Of a stretch of 64,000 bases of DNA, positions 45,869 to 57,724 are shown piece by piece. The stretch's first letter is position 1. Each line of letters opens with the position of its first letter. Position numbers and translations under genes: made by a program. Origin of the DNA: Manihot esculenta (taxonomy: Eukaryota > Streptophyta > Magnoliopsida > Malpighiales > Euphorbiaceae). The notes under the pieces were generated by a model that saw nothing but the letters and a program-made list of their open reading frames with translations, was not told where the DNA came from and ran no database searches. Location: NCBI RefSeq assembly GCF_001659605.2, contig NC_035164.2, positions 3,861,870 to 3,925,869 of the forward strand, written 5' to 3'.

Positions 45869-46282
45869 ATGAATAAAAAGTGGTCGAAATTTTCAGCTTC
45901 AGTAACTGCTAGACGAGCTGCAACAAGCAGTCGCAACGGGTTCGATATATGTCTATATTTATGCCTACTATAATTTGCAGCAACAATAGCTAATGGACTA
46001 CCAATATCAACAGCAAATGCTATTGCAACTGCAGCAGAATTATCATTGTCAAAGTCTGACGATTCAATCGATCGTGGACTACTCACAATTCACGTCGTTT
46101 TTGACAAACGACAAGTTGTTCTTGACGTCGTGGAGTTGGAATCTAGATAATTAAAATGATGAAGAGTTGAATAATGGAGAAAATAAAGCAATGTTATTGC
46201 AGCCTGGTTCCTTCTCATATAGTTTTCAATGAAAGGTTACTTTTATATTTTATGAGAGGTAGATCAAACCGAGTTCATTAGA
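45869..46282 (+). pseudogene. Broken member of the polyQ family in unit B
   Basis: The ATG at 45869 and the whole length of the gene are recognisable (ACGGGTTCGATATATG, AATTCACGTCGTTTTTGAC, GTGGAGTTGG, TTTATGAGAGGTAGATCAAA), but there is a frameshift after the start. Stops interrupt it (TAG after the CAA tract near 45988; TAA near 46149) and there is a deletion before the end (TTCTCATATAGTTTTCAATG). It is the partner of the 31.1-kb pseudogene and keeps more of the 3' part. Residues like NNGENK align with the insertion seen in copy 5, suggesting descent from a copy-5-like form. Confidence 0.85.
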
Positions 46283-46518
46283 GACAAGTTGTGTACAACT
46301 CTTTTTCTTTTATATAACAAGATTTGATTTCAGGTCCTGATTGGTAATTTTAATTATTTTAATTTTGATTAGTAAAAAATCTAAGTTGGATATAAATTAT
46401 ATGGGAGTTCTATTTTTCATTAAATACTGCATGTTACAAAATAAATCACTTTTCAAGGACGAGTATCTGACGTGCTGATAAAACATAAAATTCAAACAAT
46501 ACTTATAGTTTTTGTTTT

Positions 46519-46770
46519 TCCAATATTCTTGGAGCCAGGGACAGTCCACCCTTATTTGTTTGATCCTATATGGACTTTGACTCCTAATATACAGTGGAGA
46601 CCATCTTCTAACCAAACTCTGTTTATATTGGCTTTTTATTATATATATAACTTGTAATCCAAATATTTAGTTCAGCAAGCAAATCCCACAAAACCAAATT
46701 TCAATCTTTATTGTATACAGCTCTTACCGATAGCAGTAAACAATATCTACATTTGAAGAGAAGAAAAATC
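46519..46770 (+). promoter_or_regulatory. Conserved upstream module, gene copy 3
   Basis: Nearly identical to the module of copy 1: CTTGGAGCCAGGGACAGTCC, CTTTGACTCC (W-box core) and TATATATAA near 46641-46650. Confidence 0.7.
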
Positions 46771-47148
46771 ATGAGTAAAAGTGATGGAAATTTTCATCTT
46801 CAGCAATTGCTGCAAAAATCAGTTTCAACGGGTTCGATATACGCCTATGTGTATGCCCGCTACAATCTGCAGCAACAGCAACAACAACAAAATTATCAAT
46901 TTAGACTACATTATCCAAGTCTGGCGAATGAATCGATCGTGGACAACTCGCAATTCACGTCGTTTTTGGTAAACGATAAGTCGTTCTTGACGCCATGGAG
47001 TTGGAAGATAGATGATCAAGGTGATGGAGAAAGGAAGCCAACTGTATTTCAGTCTGGTTCTTTCTTCTCTTATGATATTGATTCTTATAGTTTTCAACGA
47101 AGATTACTTCAATTTCTCATGAGAGGCAAATCAAACTCCGCTCAGTAG
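46771..47148 (+). CDS. Unrecognised small polyQ-containing protein, copy 3
   Basis: The product is 125 residues with seven Gln. It is the unit-B partner of copy 1 (same start, same stop, same SNSAQ end). Differences are mostly substitutions, such as PSLANES for SSLTNES and FFSYDI for FFTYDV. A further in-frame ATG lies 20 codons upstream (46711), as in copy 1, and is equally unlikely to be used. Confidence 0.72.
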   Translation: MSKSDGNFHLQQLLQKSVSTGSIYAYVYARYNLQQQQQQQNYQFRLHYPSLANESIVDNSQFTSFLVNDKSFLTPWSWKIDDQGDGERKPTVFQSGSFFSYDIDSYSFQRRLLQFLMRGKSNSAQ

Positions 47149-47884
47149 TTCTAAAATCTTGCATAGGTAGGGATAAGTTGTGTAGAAACTCTTTTTTCTA
47201 ATATCAGAATTCATTTTTTATTATTATTTTAAAATTAAGATTAGTTAATTATCATATATATTTTTAGAGTTCATTAATTCACTCCTAAATTTAATAATCT
47301 ATTTGTTTATATTTGTTTACTTTTATTAGTTTGTTGTACGTAATCTTATATTACGAACAGTTCCACCATATAATTTCTCCGTATTCGTAATTTTAATTTT
47401 AGTAGCATTTAACCAAAAGTTAACTTTTGGTGATTTACCTTTTAATATTTAAATCCTTATGTTAAAAATAATTATGAAGCAGGCCCTAATTGTATCTACA
47501 TAACCTTTGAAGGTCCAATTTCAAAGCAAACACATGGCCGTAATTGGAAACAAATGAAAGAAAAAGTAGAAGTTCTAAACAAGAAAAGTATAAGTTATTA
47601 ATCAATGACGTGGAAGTAGTCTCTTTGCAAAAATCAAGCAAAATTGACAGGATTTTATAACAAGTTTTCTTCTCTTTTTTTTTTTTTCTTGGAATTAAAA
47701 AAGATTTATACATTAATCACATCAAAAAGGCAAAGCATCCAAATGGATGGATGGAGGACAAGAACTCCATTCTCCTAAATCCGTCATAGAAACCGCGGCA
47801 CAGCATAAGTGTTCACGTGTACCTTTTCTCCTTCTCTAATTAACTATGGAAAGAGGGGTAAATCTATAACTATATTTCTCATCA
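47149..47884. other. Intergenic region after copy 3
   Basis: Aligns with 32754-33539. No gene is seen; a T run lies at 47677-47690. Confidence 0.55.
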
Positions 47885-48110
47885 CAATAAAATAGACTAT
47901 TTCCATAGCTGATATTTCAAAATTTGTCGTTGATATTTTGAGTGACAGATTTTCAACAGTTCAATATTCGTCATTAATTTTTTTACCGATTGACAGATTT
48001 TAGCGACAAATTTTATTCGTTACTAAATCTGTCAAAAAATAGAATCCATTCCATAATCAATACATCGCTAATCTGTCAAAAATAATTATTAACGAAAAAT
48101 AGTCGTCGAA

Positions 48111-48625
48111 ACTAAATAACTTGGATTAATCATTTTGGGCCAAGTTGAAAATAGATTCAAAAGTTATTTGGACCAATTCAGGCCGAACTGTTATAATTGA
48201 TATCAGAGCCACTCTGGGTCAAACAAATTGTGCAGAACTACTGGACCTGCGAGGAAAGGGCTACCCGTTAGAGACGAGGTGAGCCGCTCAAGATACTAGC
48301 GAACCACAGTACCCGAGGGTTCGGTCCTGATTTGCAATTGTATTCGATTCAGTTGCGAGAAGTACATCGCAAATTTAGCAAAACCGAATATAACGGTCAG
48401 CTGCCTGCTTCCGCTGTAGAAACCGTCCCAAATTTAGCGGGATCGAGTGTAACGATCAACTGCCTGCTTCCGCTGCGAAAACTATTCACATCGGGATATT
48501 ATAGAAAATCGCAATTGTATATAATAACTAACACGAAACTACTAAATAATTTGAGTTAACTATTTTAAGCTAGGTGGAAAGTGGATCCAAAAGTTATTTG
48601 GGTCAGTTCGGACCAGACTGTTACA
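48111..48625 (+). mobile_element. TRIM (terminal-repeat retrotransposon in miniature)
   Basis: Direct repeats of about 85 bases (48111-48195 and 48541-48625), both starting ACTAAATAA and ending CTGTTATA/CTGTTACA, flank 345 bases. Two bases after the first repeat comes TGATATCAGAGCC (48198-48210), one mismatch from the initiator-Met primer site. There is no coding domain. The interior has its own tandem duplication (CTGCCTGCTTCCGCTG near 48401 and 48460). Compared with unit A, about 190 bases of host sequence (33795-33982) are missing at the site, so no clean target duplication is visible. Confidence 0.85.
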
Positions 48626-48960
48626 ATATTCAATATAAATTAAACGTTACTTATAATCATTATAATTTATGTTTATACATACAAATACTTAACAATGTCC
48701 AATACAAAAATACATTCTAATTTTTGTTCCTAATACATACACAAAATCATTTAATAATATATATATAATTTAAAATTTAGAAGAAATCCATAACAAATCA
48801 TCTTAAAACAATAATACATAAAACACCACAATCAATCTTTTAGATTATCTGATGGAGAGATAGAGTTTAAAGTGGTGTAATGTAGCGAAATTCCTTTATC
48901 GTTCCTCAATGTAGATATAATCTCCTTTTTTTAATTCCTTTTGTATCACCCACATCTCTT

Positions 48961-49790
48961 CTAGCTCTTATTTAATTTGTTCTAATTTTTTTCTAGCTTT
49001 TGTGCCACTTTGGCACCAAAATTTGAGAAGCTCCCAAGGAAGAAATATCGATAAACTGCACCAACCAACATATACCCTCCAAAAAGGCATAAGATACTGA
49101 AAAACAAAACAATCTGTCTATTAGTATGATTTCAAGTCTACTAATACTTTAACAAGATCAAACTATTCATGAAGAAAAATTAAAGAAAGAATGGAAATCC
49201 TTACATGATTAACAAGGTGTCAAACCACCCCTATCCTTTCCCATGAATAGATACAACTATGGTACAACCAGAAGGATGTTGCAGTACTGCATACTGTTAC
49301 AGTAAAAAGTTACAAACTTGAAAAATTCAAATGCAAGTCAAATCCTAAGCATCTACTAATTTTTTAAATGTCCTAAGAGCAGTTGACTGGAACAGAACTG
49401 AAAACTATATTCATGATCATAAAACTAGAAAATTCACTACTGTACTAGCCACCTGAAAAAAACCTGGTTCACCAATTGCAAGGCATTATACATCAAAATG
49501 ACTTACATAATCGCAGGTCCCTAATTTCTTCAGTGAACGTGGTCGCTGCAAAACAGAGAGATAACATTGTCAATGAATAAATAAGGTGCTACCAGCTTTA
49601 GAAAAAATTAATGTATTAGAATAGGCAGGAGAAAGGGGAAAATTTTCTCACTTGAGCACCATTTGAATTGCAAATGACAGATACAGAGAGCGAACAATTC
49701 TCAGAGCCTGAGGACGTCTTAACATCATCTGAAGATTTGATGATCGTAAAGAAAATATTAGTGACTGCAAGTGTATTCATATTGAAGGGT
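48961..49790 (-). pseudogene. ATG27-like pseudogene, copy B
   Basis: The same minus-strand exon series as in unit A, from an ATG at 49790. The premature TAG within G-K-G-(stop)-G-W-F is shared, so the gene was already broken before the duplication. The first exon here has lost about 45 bases that copy A keeps, and other small indels occur. Confidence 0.6.
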
Positions 49791-51180
49791 TGAATGGATC
49801 ACTCTCACAAGCTGGAAAGCATCATGTCCTTAACCAAAATAAATTATTGATCCACAAACCAACTAAAGGTACAAAATTCTTATTCAGAATATTTAAAGAA
49901 AATAACTATCTTATTGCATCGAAACCACTAAAAATAAATTCTTAAAACAAAACTTGTGATAATGGTAAGTAGAATCGACTTCACAAGACCGGTAAATAAA
50001 TTAATTTTATTAAATGAATAAAATAAAATAAAATGAGAGAGATTTTAAATGTAGAAAAGTGAAAATAAAAAAAACCAATTCAAAGAAATAAGCAATTAAA
50101 TTTAAAGGTAAGAATCAAGACGAGAAATATTCAGTCAAAGAAATAATCTTAGTTTCAACTTTATTAGTTGATCACAAATATAAGAGTAATTTAAAATTGA
50201 TTATTGATAAACCAATTATAGATATCGAAGACGTTTTAGATATTCAATCATTTTTTAGATTTTAAACTAGTTAAGAGATGCTGGTTAACTAGTTCTAACT
50301 CTTGGATAACCATAGGAAACACACCTATAATTTAATCCAATTACAACTTTAAGATTTAGAAGGACTTGATTCTAACTAATAAATGCGAGATGCTCGATTC
50401 ATTTAAGTTAGATTATACTGTTGTTTAGGAGGGTCTTACGCAATCTAATTCGCCACTTGTTTCAGATTAAACTAAACAATTACAGATTTAATTAATCTTA
50501 CTGACAATATATTAGTCTAATAACTGTGCAACGGATCCTTATTGCAATAATCAATAGAATAATAAAAAACACTAGTAACATAAACAATATAAATATCAAG
50601 AACAATTAAAGAAATAATAAAATCACATAAATCTCACAATTAATTGAATTAAAACCTTAATTATCTTTTACCTGAAAGAAGAAATCTAGCCACACATATT
50701 CATGGCTGAAACACCACCAATGAAAAGAGTGTTTTCAGCCTCTAAAACTAATTAAGAATGCTAGATGAGAGATGAGAGATGAGATGAGGTACGTTATCAC
50801 TTAGCTTCCTTTAATGATGCAGCATCATAACAGTCATTTGTTATGCATCTAAGAATACTGATAAGGAAAGGCCTTTTTCATAATATATATCAAATTTTTT
50901 GTTCTGATATCTCCAATTACAAGGCTTGAGTTAAGAAATGAACTATGGCATGTGAAATTGCAGGAGTGCTATACATTCACCTATTAATTGTAATCACTCA
51001 ATTATGCTTTCAGCCTGTCAGTGCTATGTCAAATTGCCCAACCCATGTGTAGCAATATATGCTGATTCTCTTCTTCAGCATCGGCTAGGATTTTCACTCA
51101 AATCTTATAATTAATCACTTGTTTTACCAGAGATTGATATATTATCTTAGTATATTAAACAGGAAAATGTAGTTACAGGT
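49791..51180. other. Non-coding part of the block, copy B
   Basis: AT-rich and homologous to parts of 35228-37800. At 50786-50790 (GAGGT) it jumps across the 1.09 kb present in A. No gene is seen. Confidence 0.5.
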
Positions 51181-51205
51181 GGCCTACCTTTAACTCTTTG
51201 ATTAA

Positions 51206-51415
51206 TCACTTGTGACTCGCAGCAAGAGGAGAGGAGTCGAGCTTGAGCATTGTTACAAGTCGGTGTTGGCAGCGTCGCAAAAGCGGTGGAAATCCGCCGG
51301 CGTCGGTGTCGGAAGTCGTGGGAGAATGAGCAACGATGACCCCGTGGGGGGGAGAGGGAGAGTGAACAGCGGCGGGAATTGAAATTTTAGAAAGAGATGC
51401 TAGGGATTTTTTCAA
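51206..51415 (-). other. GC-richer block resembling a 5' exon, copy B
   Basis: Partner of 37840-38045. It has a 69-codon minus-strand frame that is not preserved in copy A, so I do not call it coding. Confidence 0.4.
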
Positions 51416-51645
51416 GTGTTTCTTTTGAACTTTTTGATGTATTGCGAGGGATAAAATTCCCTTGCTAATTATTTAAAAATTCATTCCAATTCATTAGAAA
51501 TCCGTCGGAAAAATAAATTATATTATCTATTGTAAATTCGTCGCCGATATCGTCGCTAATATACTTTTTTCTGACGTAAATAAAATCCGTCGCAGATATC
51601 TTTTTTATTTTGTATGTCTATGAGACCTAAAAAAGGAATTATACT

Positions 51646-52915
51646 AGAAAATCTGGCAATGGCATCAAATCTCTCGCTTAGTTCTTCCAGCGGCCATTAT
51701 TAGCACATCAGAAAATATCAGTTTATGGGTATGCTATTTCAAAGATAATTAAATTTTTTTAAATTTACAGTAAGTTAAATTTGAATTCAAATCGTTTTTA
51801 TTTATTATAAAAATAATTGTAAATTTTTAATTATAATATTATTCAATTCAATGTATTTTATTTATTAATTAATCATTCAGATCATTTAATAATTTCATAT
51901 CCATTATTTATTAAAATAAATTTTATCTAATTAATATCAGATATGAAATACAATTAAAGTCCATCATTCATTTACATTTCAACAGTAAATTTACTAAAAT
52001 AATAAAAACACAACTACAAATATAAATTAGAAAGTATCATAAAAATTAAATAAAATAATTAAATTTAGATATTAATTTTAAATAATAAAAAATATTTAAT
52101 TAATTTTATAAATTATACGCATTTAAATCTTGCAAACTCAAAAAAAAGAGTTAACTTCAAAATAAAAATTATAACATTAATTTTAATTTTTCAGAAATTA
52201 AAAAATTAAAATAATTTATACATATTATTTTAGAAATTGATTAATTTTAATTTTATAAAAATTAAAAAATAAAATAATTTTTATAAATTATTTTCACTCT
52301 TCTTTTTTAAAAGTATGACTAATTTTAATTTTGCAAGAAAAAAAATTAAAATAATTTATGTATATTATCTAACTTTGGAATGTGATTAATTTTAATTTTT
52401 TAGTTAAATTTATCTGTTTAGATTGGATTGAATTTAATAAATTGATCTAATCTATAAATACCTCCTTACTAAACGATTAAAAATTATATTAAATTAAAAT
52501 TATTTTACTATTTTGGTTCAATTCTGATTCTTCATTAAAAATCAACCCGAACTGTAACTGATTTTATAATATATTTTTCTATAATTTTAAAGTTATATCA
52601 TATATTTGTAATATATTTATATGCAATTAATATATTGTGTATATTATAGTTATAGATAATTTATAAAATATTAGTATTTTTTATTCATCTTAATCGTTTA
52701 TTGTATTTACAATATATTTAATTATTTATATTAAAGGAAGATTTTGTTTTACATAATTTTGTATGTGATTGAAAAATTATTTTTATTTTATTATTTAAGA
52801 AATTTTAGGATCCACATGTTAGATTTAATTTTTAGTATTTCTTGAATAAATACTGTATAATACTGTATTTATTATATATTATGAATATAGCTATACCATA
52901 ATAAATATAAAACAT
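51646..52915. other. AT-rich region of unit B
   Basis: Partner of 38690-38879 plus 41188-42700, including the unoccupied site of the solo LTR near 51815. No gene is seen. Confidence 0.6.
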
Positions 52916-52923
52916 AGATTTTG

Positions 52924-53150
52924 TTTTTCCAATTTTCTTGGAGCCGGGGTAGTCCACCCTTCTTTGTTTGATCCTATACGGACTTGGACTCCTAATATAT
53001 AGTGGAGACCATCTTCTAACCAAACTCTGTTTATATTGGCTTCAATCTTTATTATATATATATAACTTGTAATCCAATATTTAGCCCAGCAAGCAAATCC
53101 CACAAAATCGATCGTAGTGAAGAATCTCTATATTTGAAGAGAAGAAAATC
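52924..53150 (+). promoter_or_regulatory. Conserved upstream module, gene copy 4
   Basis: Matches the module of copy 2 almost exactly: CTTGGAGCCGGGGTAGTCC, TATAGTGGAGACC, and a shorter TATATATATAA at about 53053. Confidence 0.7.
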
Positions 53151-53537
53151 ATGAGTAGAAGTGATGCAAATTTTCATCTTCAGCAATTGCTGCAAAAATC
53201 AGTTTCAACGGGTTCGATATATGCCTATGTGTATGCTCGCTACAATCTGCAGCAACAGCAACAGCAACAGCAAGATTATCAATTTAGGCTACATTGTTCA
53301 AGTCTGACAAATGAATCGATCGTGGACAACTCGCAATTCATGTCGTTTTTGGCAAACGACAAGTCGTTCTTGACGCCGTGGAGTTGGAAGATAGATGATC
53401 AAGGTGATGGAGAAAGGAAGCCAATGGTGTTCCAGTCTGATTCTTTCTTCACTTATGATGTTGATTCTTATAGTTTTCAACGAAGATTACTTCTATTTCT
53501 CATGAGAGGCAGATCAAACTCAGTTCAGACATTCTAA
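53151..53537 (+). CDS. Unrecognised small polyQ-containing protein, copy 4
   Basis: The product is 128 residues, starting MSRSDANFHLQQ, with eight Gln, the longest tract in the family here. It shares the SVQTF end with copy 2, its partner in unit A. All conserved blocks are intact. Single exon. Confidence 0.72.
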   Translation: MSRSDANFHLQQLLQKSVSTGSIYAYVYARYNLQQQQQQQQDYQFRLHCSSLTNESIVDNSQFMSFLANDKSFLTPWSWKIDDQGDGERKPMVFQSDSFFTYDVDSYSFQRRLLLFLMRGRSNSVQTF

Positions 53538-54480
53538 AATCTTGCGTAACTATGAACGAGTTATGCAGAAACTCCTTTTTCTAATATCAGAATTTTTTTT
53601 TATTTTTTAAGATAATTGACCAGAAAAAAATTATAAAGTGAAATGGTTATATTATATAGTATGTTTATGGTAAAACAAAATTAGTTATCATATTTTTGGA
53701 GAGTCCAGTAATCTGCTTGTCAGTTTTAATTACATGTTTATTTTATTTTTATTGATTTATGCATACAACGATTTCACCATATACTTTCTTTATATTCAGA
53801 TTCCATTCTGCAATTTTAGCTGTTTTAGTGGTATTTAATTAAAAGCTAACTTTTAGTGATTTATTTTTTAATATTTAAATATTATATATTTAATTAAATC
53901 AAAACATTAAATTTTATGTTAAAAATAATTATGGAATAAATAATCAGTTAGATTTACTAAACAATTTCATAAGCTTTTAGTATCAATCTTTTTAGATTTA
54001 GCCTTAGGAAATATTTCTTTTTGAAAAAATTACTTTTTAATTTTTAATATTTTATAACACTTTAATTTATCTTTTATTTGACGATCCAAAACATAATTCC
54101 TTCATTTTTTATTCCATTCAAACTCGTAATTTTTTCGTTTAAAATAACTGTTTGAAACACATGAATTAAAAAATTTAATTGATAAAATTAACCTTGGCTA
54201 AAAATGTAATTTTTAAATTACAAAACTCTATCCCCTCTCTCTCTCAGCTTTCTCTCAATCTGCAAGTTCATTAATAAAATTTTCGTTTGATATCTTATAA
54301 AGGATTATATTAACAACTAAAGAAGAGAACAACCACAGAACTGCCAAACTAAGCAATGATCTTGAAAAGAACAACTCAATGAAGTTTCACATCGAGCAAT
54401 TTAGGCAGAAATAACAACTCAATGAAGTTTAATTCCTTAATGCCAAACATTTCATGCAGAGATTATAAAACTATAAAAAG
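53538..54480. other. 3' flank of copy 4
   Basis: AT-rich and partly matching 43323-44120. No gene is seen. Confidence 0.5.
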
Positions 54481-54486
54481 TTCATT

Positions 54487-54562
54487 CTAATTTTTTATAA
54501 CACCAAGATAATTTTCCAGGTGAATAGATCCCATTGGATGGACTCCTGAAACTATTCTCTTT
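54487..54562 (-). pseudogene. Tryptophanyl-tRNA synthetase exon fragment
   Basis: After a good acceptor (GATTTACAG) the minus strand reads RKRIVSGVHPMGSIHLENYL, then GVIKN and a stop. Class I TrpRS enzymes have V-S-G-x-Q-P-T-G and the HIGH-equivalent H-L-G-N-Y-L-G at this place. Here the HLGN Gly is Glu and the PTG Thr is Met. Only this first-motif exon is seen, and the W that normally follows IKN is replaced by a stop (TAG). It lies in about 290 bases that have no counterpart in unit A. Confidence 0.72.
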
Positions 54563-54799
54563 CTGTAAATCAAAGCTTCTACATAATAAAGCACAGAAAA
54601 ATGTTCAAAATTAAATTTTAAAATAATTTCTTCCTAATACAATAAAATTCAACCTCTTAATCATTTTTAAATGAAACAAAACTAAAAATGAAACAAAACT
54701 AAAAATATATATATTTCGCTTCTAAACCAAAGTTGATGCAATTTCAGTAATCTAAAGAATATACAAGCAATGATAGACAATTACTTTATAGAGCTTGAA

Positions 54800-55140
54800 G
54801 AACTCTCCGGAGCAGCGATATCTGAAAGTGAGAGACTGCAGTGACAACAAAAATCAGTAGAGCATCTTGCATTTCTACGAATTAGCCTCCATAAATGGAG
54901 AGAAAGTTTTGAAAGAGAGAAGTTTGGACAGAGAGAGAGAGACAGAGAGAGGGAGAAGAGGGATAGGATTTCGTGATTTTGAAATCACACGTTTTTTAGT
55001 CGAGGTCAATTTTGTCAATGTGCATGTCCCAAATGACTATTTTGATGGAAAGATTACAAGTTTGGACAGAATAAAAAGTGGAGGACTTAAGTGTTAATTA
55101 CGTTAAATCTTGAACACTGTAAAGTAATTTTCTCATTCTT
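54800..55140. other. GA-rich leader-like block
   Basis: Contains a GA-repeat run (54925-54955) shared with 44463-44480. It may be part of an old minus-strand 5' UTR. No conserved frame. Confidence 0.35.
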
Positions 55141-57180
55141 TTATGATATTAGATGAAAATTTTCAAATAATTTATCCTGTTGCCATAGTCATTCATAAAT
55201 AATAAAAGAATATTATTAACTTGGTTCACCCTATATCAATATAATCATAAATTATAACCTCAAGTCATCTACTCATCAACCCATTACATCCTATCAATCT
55301 CACATTATATAGAGTTTTTCTCTATTGATTATTATCTCTTGTATTCGGTCTCAAGAATAATTCAATATATTTACTATAACTATAACATACTACACATTTA
55401 TCTTCAACAGTATAAAAACCCTTCTCCATTGATTATTATCTCTCAAGAATAACTCAATATATTTACTATAACTATATTATACTATAAAGATGTCTTCAAC
55501 AGTATAGAGCCCTTTTTCTTTTCATTATTACCTTTCAATCTTAGAAAAACTCAATATATTTACTATAATTATAATATATCACGATAGGTAAGAGCCCTCT
55601 CCAGAATATGCAAGAGATACTCTCTCTAGTGAACAAAACCAAATACTTCTTCTATCATACTCATATAGTATTGGACACTTTAGTCCTACACTGATTAGGA
55701 ATTGTATCCAATTTAGGAAATAGTATCTCATTAACGTTATGGGTTATAAATATAACATATATAGCTCATACCAAATTTCTATATTGGGATGGTTATCTCT
55801 TAGGGTTGTTCAATGGTTGGTTTGGATTAAATTTAGATCCAAATCATCTTAATTCATCATAAAGCTTATTATTTGGATTTGCAACTATAATCTAATCGAA
55901 TTCAATATTTCTTATTCATTGATTAACTACTCAAACCATTTAATAGTCTCGTATTGATCTAACTATTAAAATAAAATTTATCCAATTAATGACATACTAA
56001 TTATGAAATACAATAAAAAATAATTCACAAATTTGCTAAGATAATAAAAACACAATTAAAAAATAAAAATTAGAAGGTATCATGAAAAGATTATTTTGAT
56101 ACAAATTTTTAAAAACAATACAAAATTTTTTTTAAACAATACAATTTTTAAAAACAATACAAATTTTATTTTTTTTTTTGAAAAAAAAAGATTATTTTGA
56201 TAATAAGTAGTTTTAACATCCGATCCTCCCTTTACTGGAGTCTTTGAGTTTGGGCTTTCTACAATACTAGGTTAGGCCTTGGGCTTTGGAGTTATGGGCT
56301 TTTTAATTTTGATCTTGTATTTAGTTTCAGATTCTTTATTTCAATGCAAATTTTTTTTTGATTAAAAAAATTTAAATAATAAAGTCAATAAAAAAATAGT
56401 ATTAATATTTTTAAAAATTTTAAAAAATTAATTAAAAAAATATTTTTCTATTAAAAAAAAAACTATTTTTACAAAATTAACTTAATTGAAAACACAGCTG
56501 ATAGATTCAATTAGTTTTTATTTTAAAATTTTTTTCTCATCAATTAATTTTATTTTTTATTTGAATCATATTATCGTTTTAATATTTATTAAATATAAAC
56601 TTTTTATAATAAATAAATTTTAATATATATTAATAAATTATTTATACTTATAAAATAAATATAAATATTATAAAAATAATTATAATATTTATTTATTTTT
56701 ATATAATAAAAATACATGAATACATTAAAAAATAATTTATAATTTATTTACAATTGCATTTTTAAATATTATGCATATATATATCATTATCAATTATTAT
56801 TTATTAATTGTATTCTAACCGTTAAATCAAATACTCTTTCACTTTTCAAAATAAATTTTTATATATAAATTTATTAATATATTTTATTTTTAAATTTAAA
56901 ATTAACGATAAAATAAATATTTTATAGAAAATATTTTTTAAATATAAATTAGTTTTTGAAGGTTAAATCATTTAAAAACACTTAATAAATTTAATTTAAT
57001 TTTAATTTCCATAGACACTCTTCGGTGGAAATATAAATTAATTTCCATAAATCATTTAAAAACACTTAATAAATTTGTTATAATATTATTTACTTGAAGT
57101 ATTATTTAAATATGATGTAGTCATCTTATCATTTCAGTGATATAAATAATAAAGGGATCCACCATGGTGTAATTTCATAA
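55141..57180. other. AT-rich intergenic region
   Basis: Includes the tail of unit B (to about 55950) and then A/T runs. At 56205-56365 a block with TTGGGCTTTGGAGTTATGGGC and TTATTTCAATGCAAA, ending in a T-rich/A-rich stretch, looks like the 3' end of a truncated LINE; this is weak. No gene is seen. Confidence 0.45.
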
Positions 57181-57189
57181 AATCTAAAG

Positions 57190-57690
57190 CGTCAGTAGAA
57201 ATCGTAAACGGATAGAATATTTATGAAAATTAAATTATTTAAATTTAAATTTAATTTAAATTAGCCGTATTTAAATTTATTTTAAACTCAATTAAAAATT
57301 AATTTAAATTATTCAAATTCAATTATTACTATTCGAATAAAATTCAAACCCGTTTAGTCTTATATATTTTAGTTAATGATTTATATAAAAACATATTTTT
57401 CATTAATAATTTTTATTTAAAAATTTAATATTTTTAAAAAATATTTAAATTTTAATTTTTAAATAAAAATATATAAAAAAAATTTATAAATATTATTATA
57501 AAATATATTTTTATATTAAATTAATTATTTATATAAAATGATTCGGACAATGAATATTCTATACATAAAATCTGAACCCGATTCAAACCCGCAAATATTA
57601 TTTTTTAAATTTAAACTCAATTATACCTACTCAAATCTATTCTATTAAAATTTAATCAGATTATATACTCAAAAATATCCGATTCATTAT
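57190..57690. repeat. Dispersed AT-rich repeat, copy 2
   Basis: Matches 16150-16610 in order and sense (AAACGGATAGAATATT, ATTCGAATAAAATTC, CTCAAAAATATCCGA). Class unknown. Confidence 0.6.
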
Positions 57691-57724
57691 CATCCCTAAC
57701 CGAGCTTTTGCATTAATATCAGTT

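Larger units (their letters stand above)
47885..51645. mobile_element. Possible CACTA-like element carrying gene fragments, copy B
   Basis: Counterpart of 33540-38690, with the same subterminal motifs (GTTACTAAATCTGTC near 48020; GTCGCTAATATAC near 51555) and the same ATG27-like fragments between. It is shorter owing to deletions and holds the TRIM. Class and ends are tentative. Confidence 0.4.
45300..55950. repeat. Segmental duplication, unit B
   Basis: Unit B repeats the order of unit A: pseudogene (45.9 kb), small gene (46.8 kb), ATG27-like block (47.9-51.6 kb), small gene (53.2 kb) and tail to about 55.95 kb. It lacks the solo LTR. It also has a TRIM at 48.1 kb and lacks about 1.1 kb present in A (36249-37340), among other indels. 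Confidence 0.88.

Noticed and set aside
48332..48559. 75-codon frame inside the TRIM
   Set aside because: It spans an internal duplication and the 3' terminal repeat and shows no domain; TRIMs do not encode proteins.
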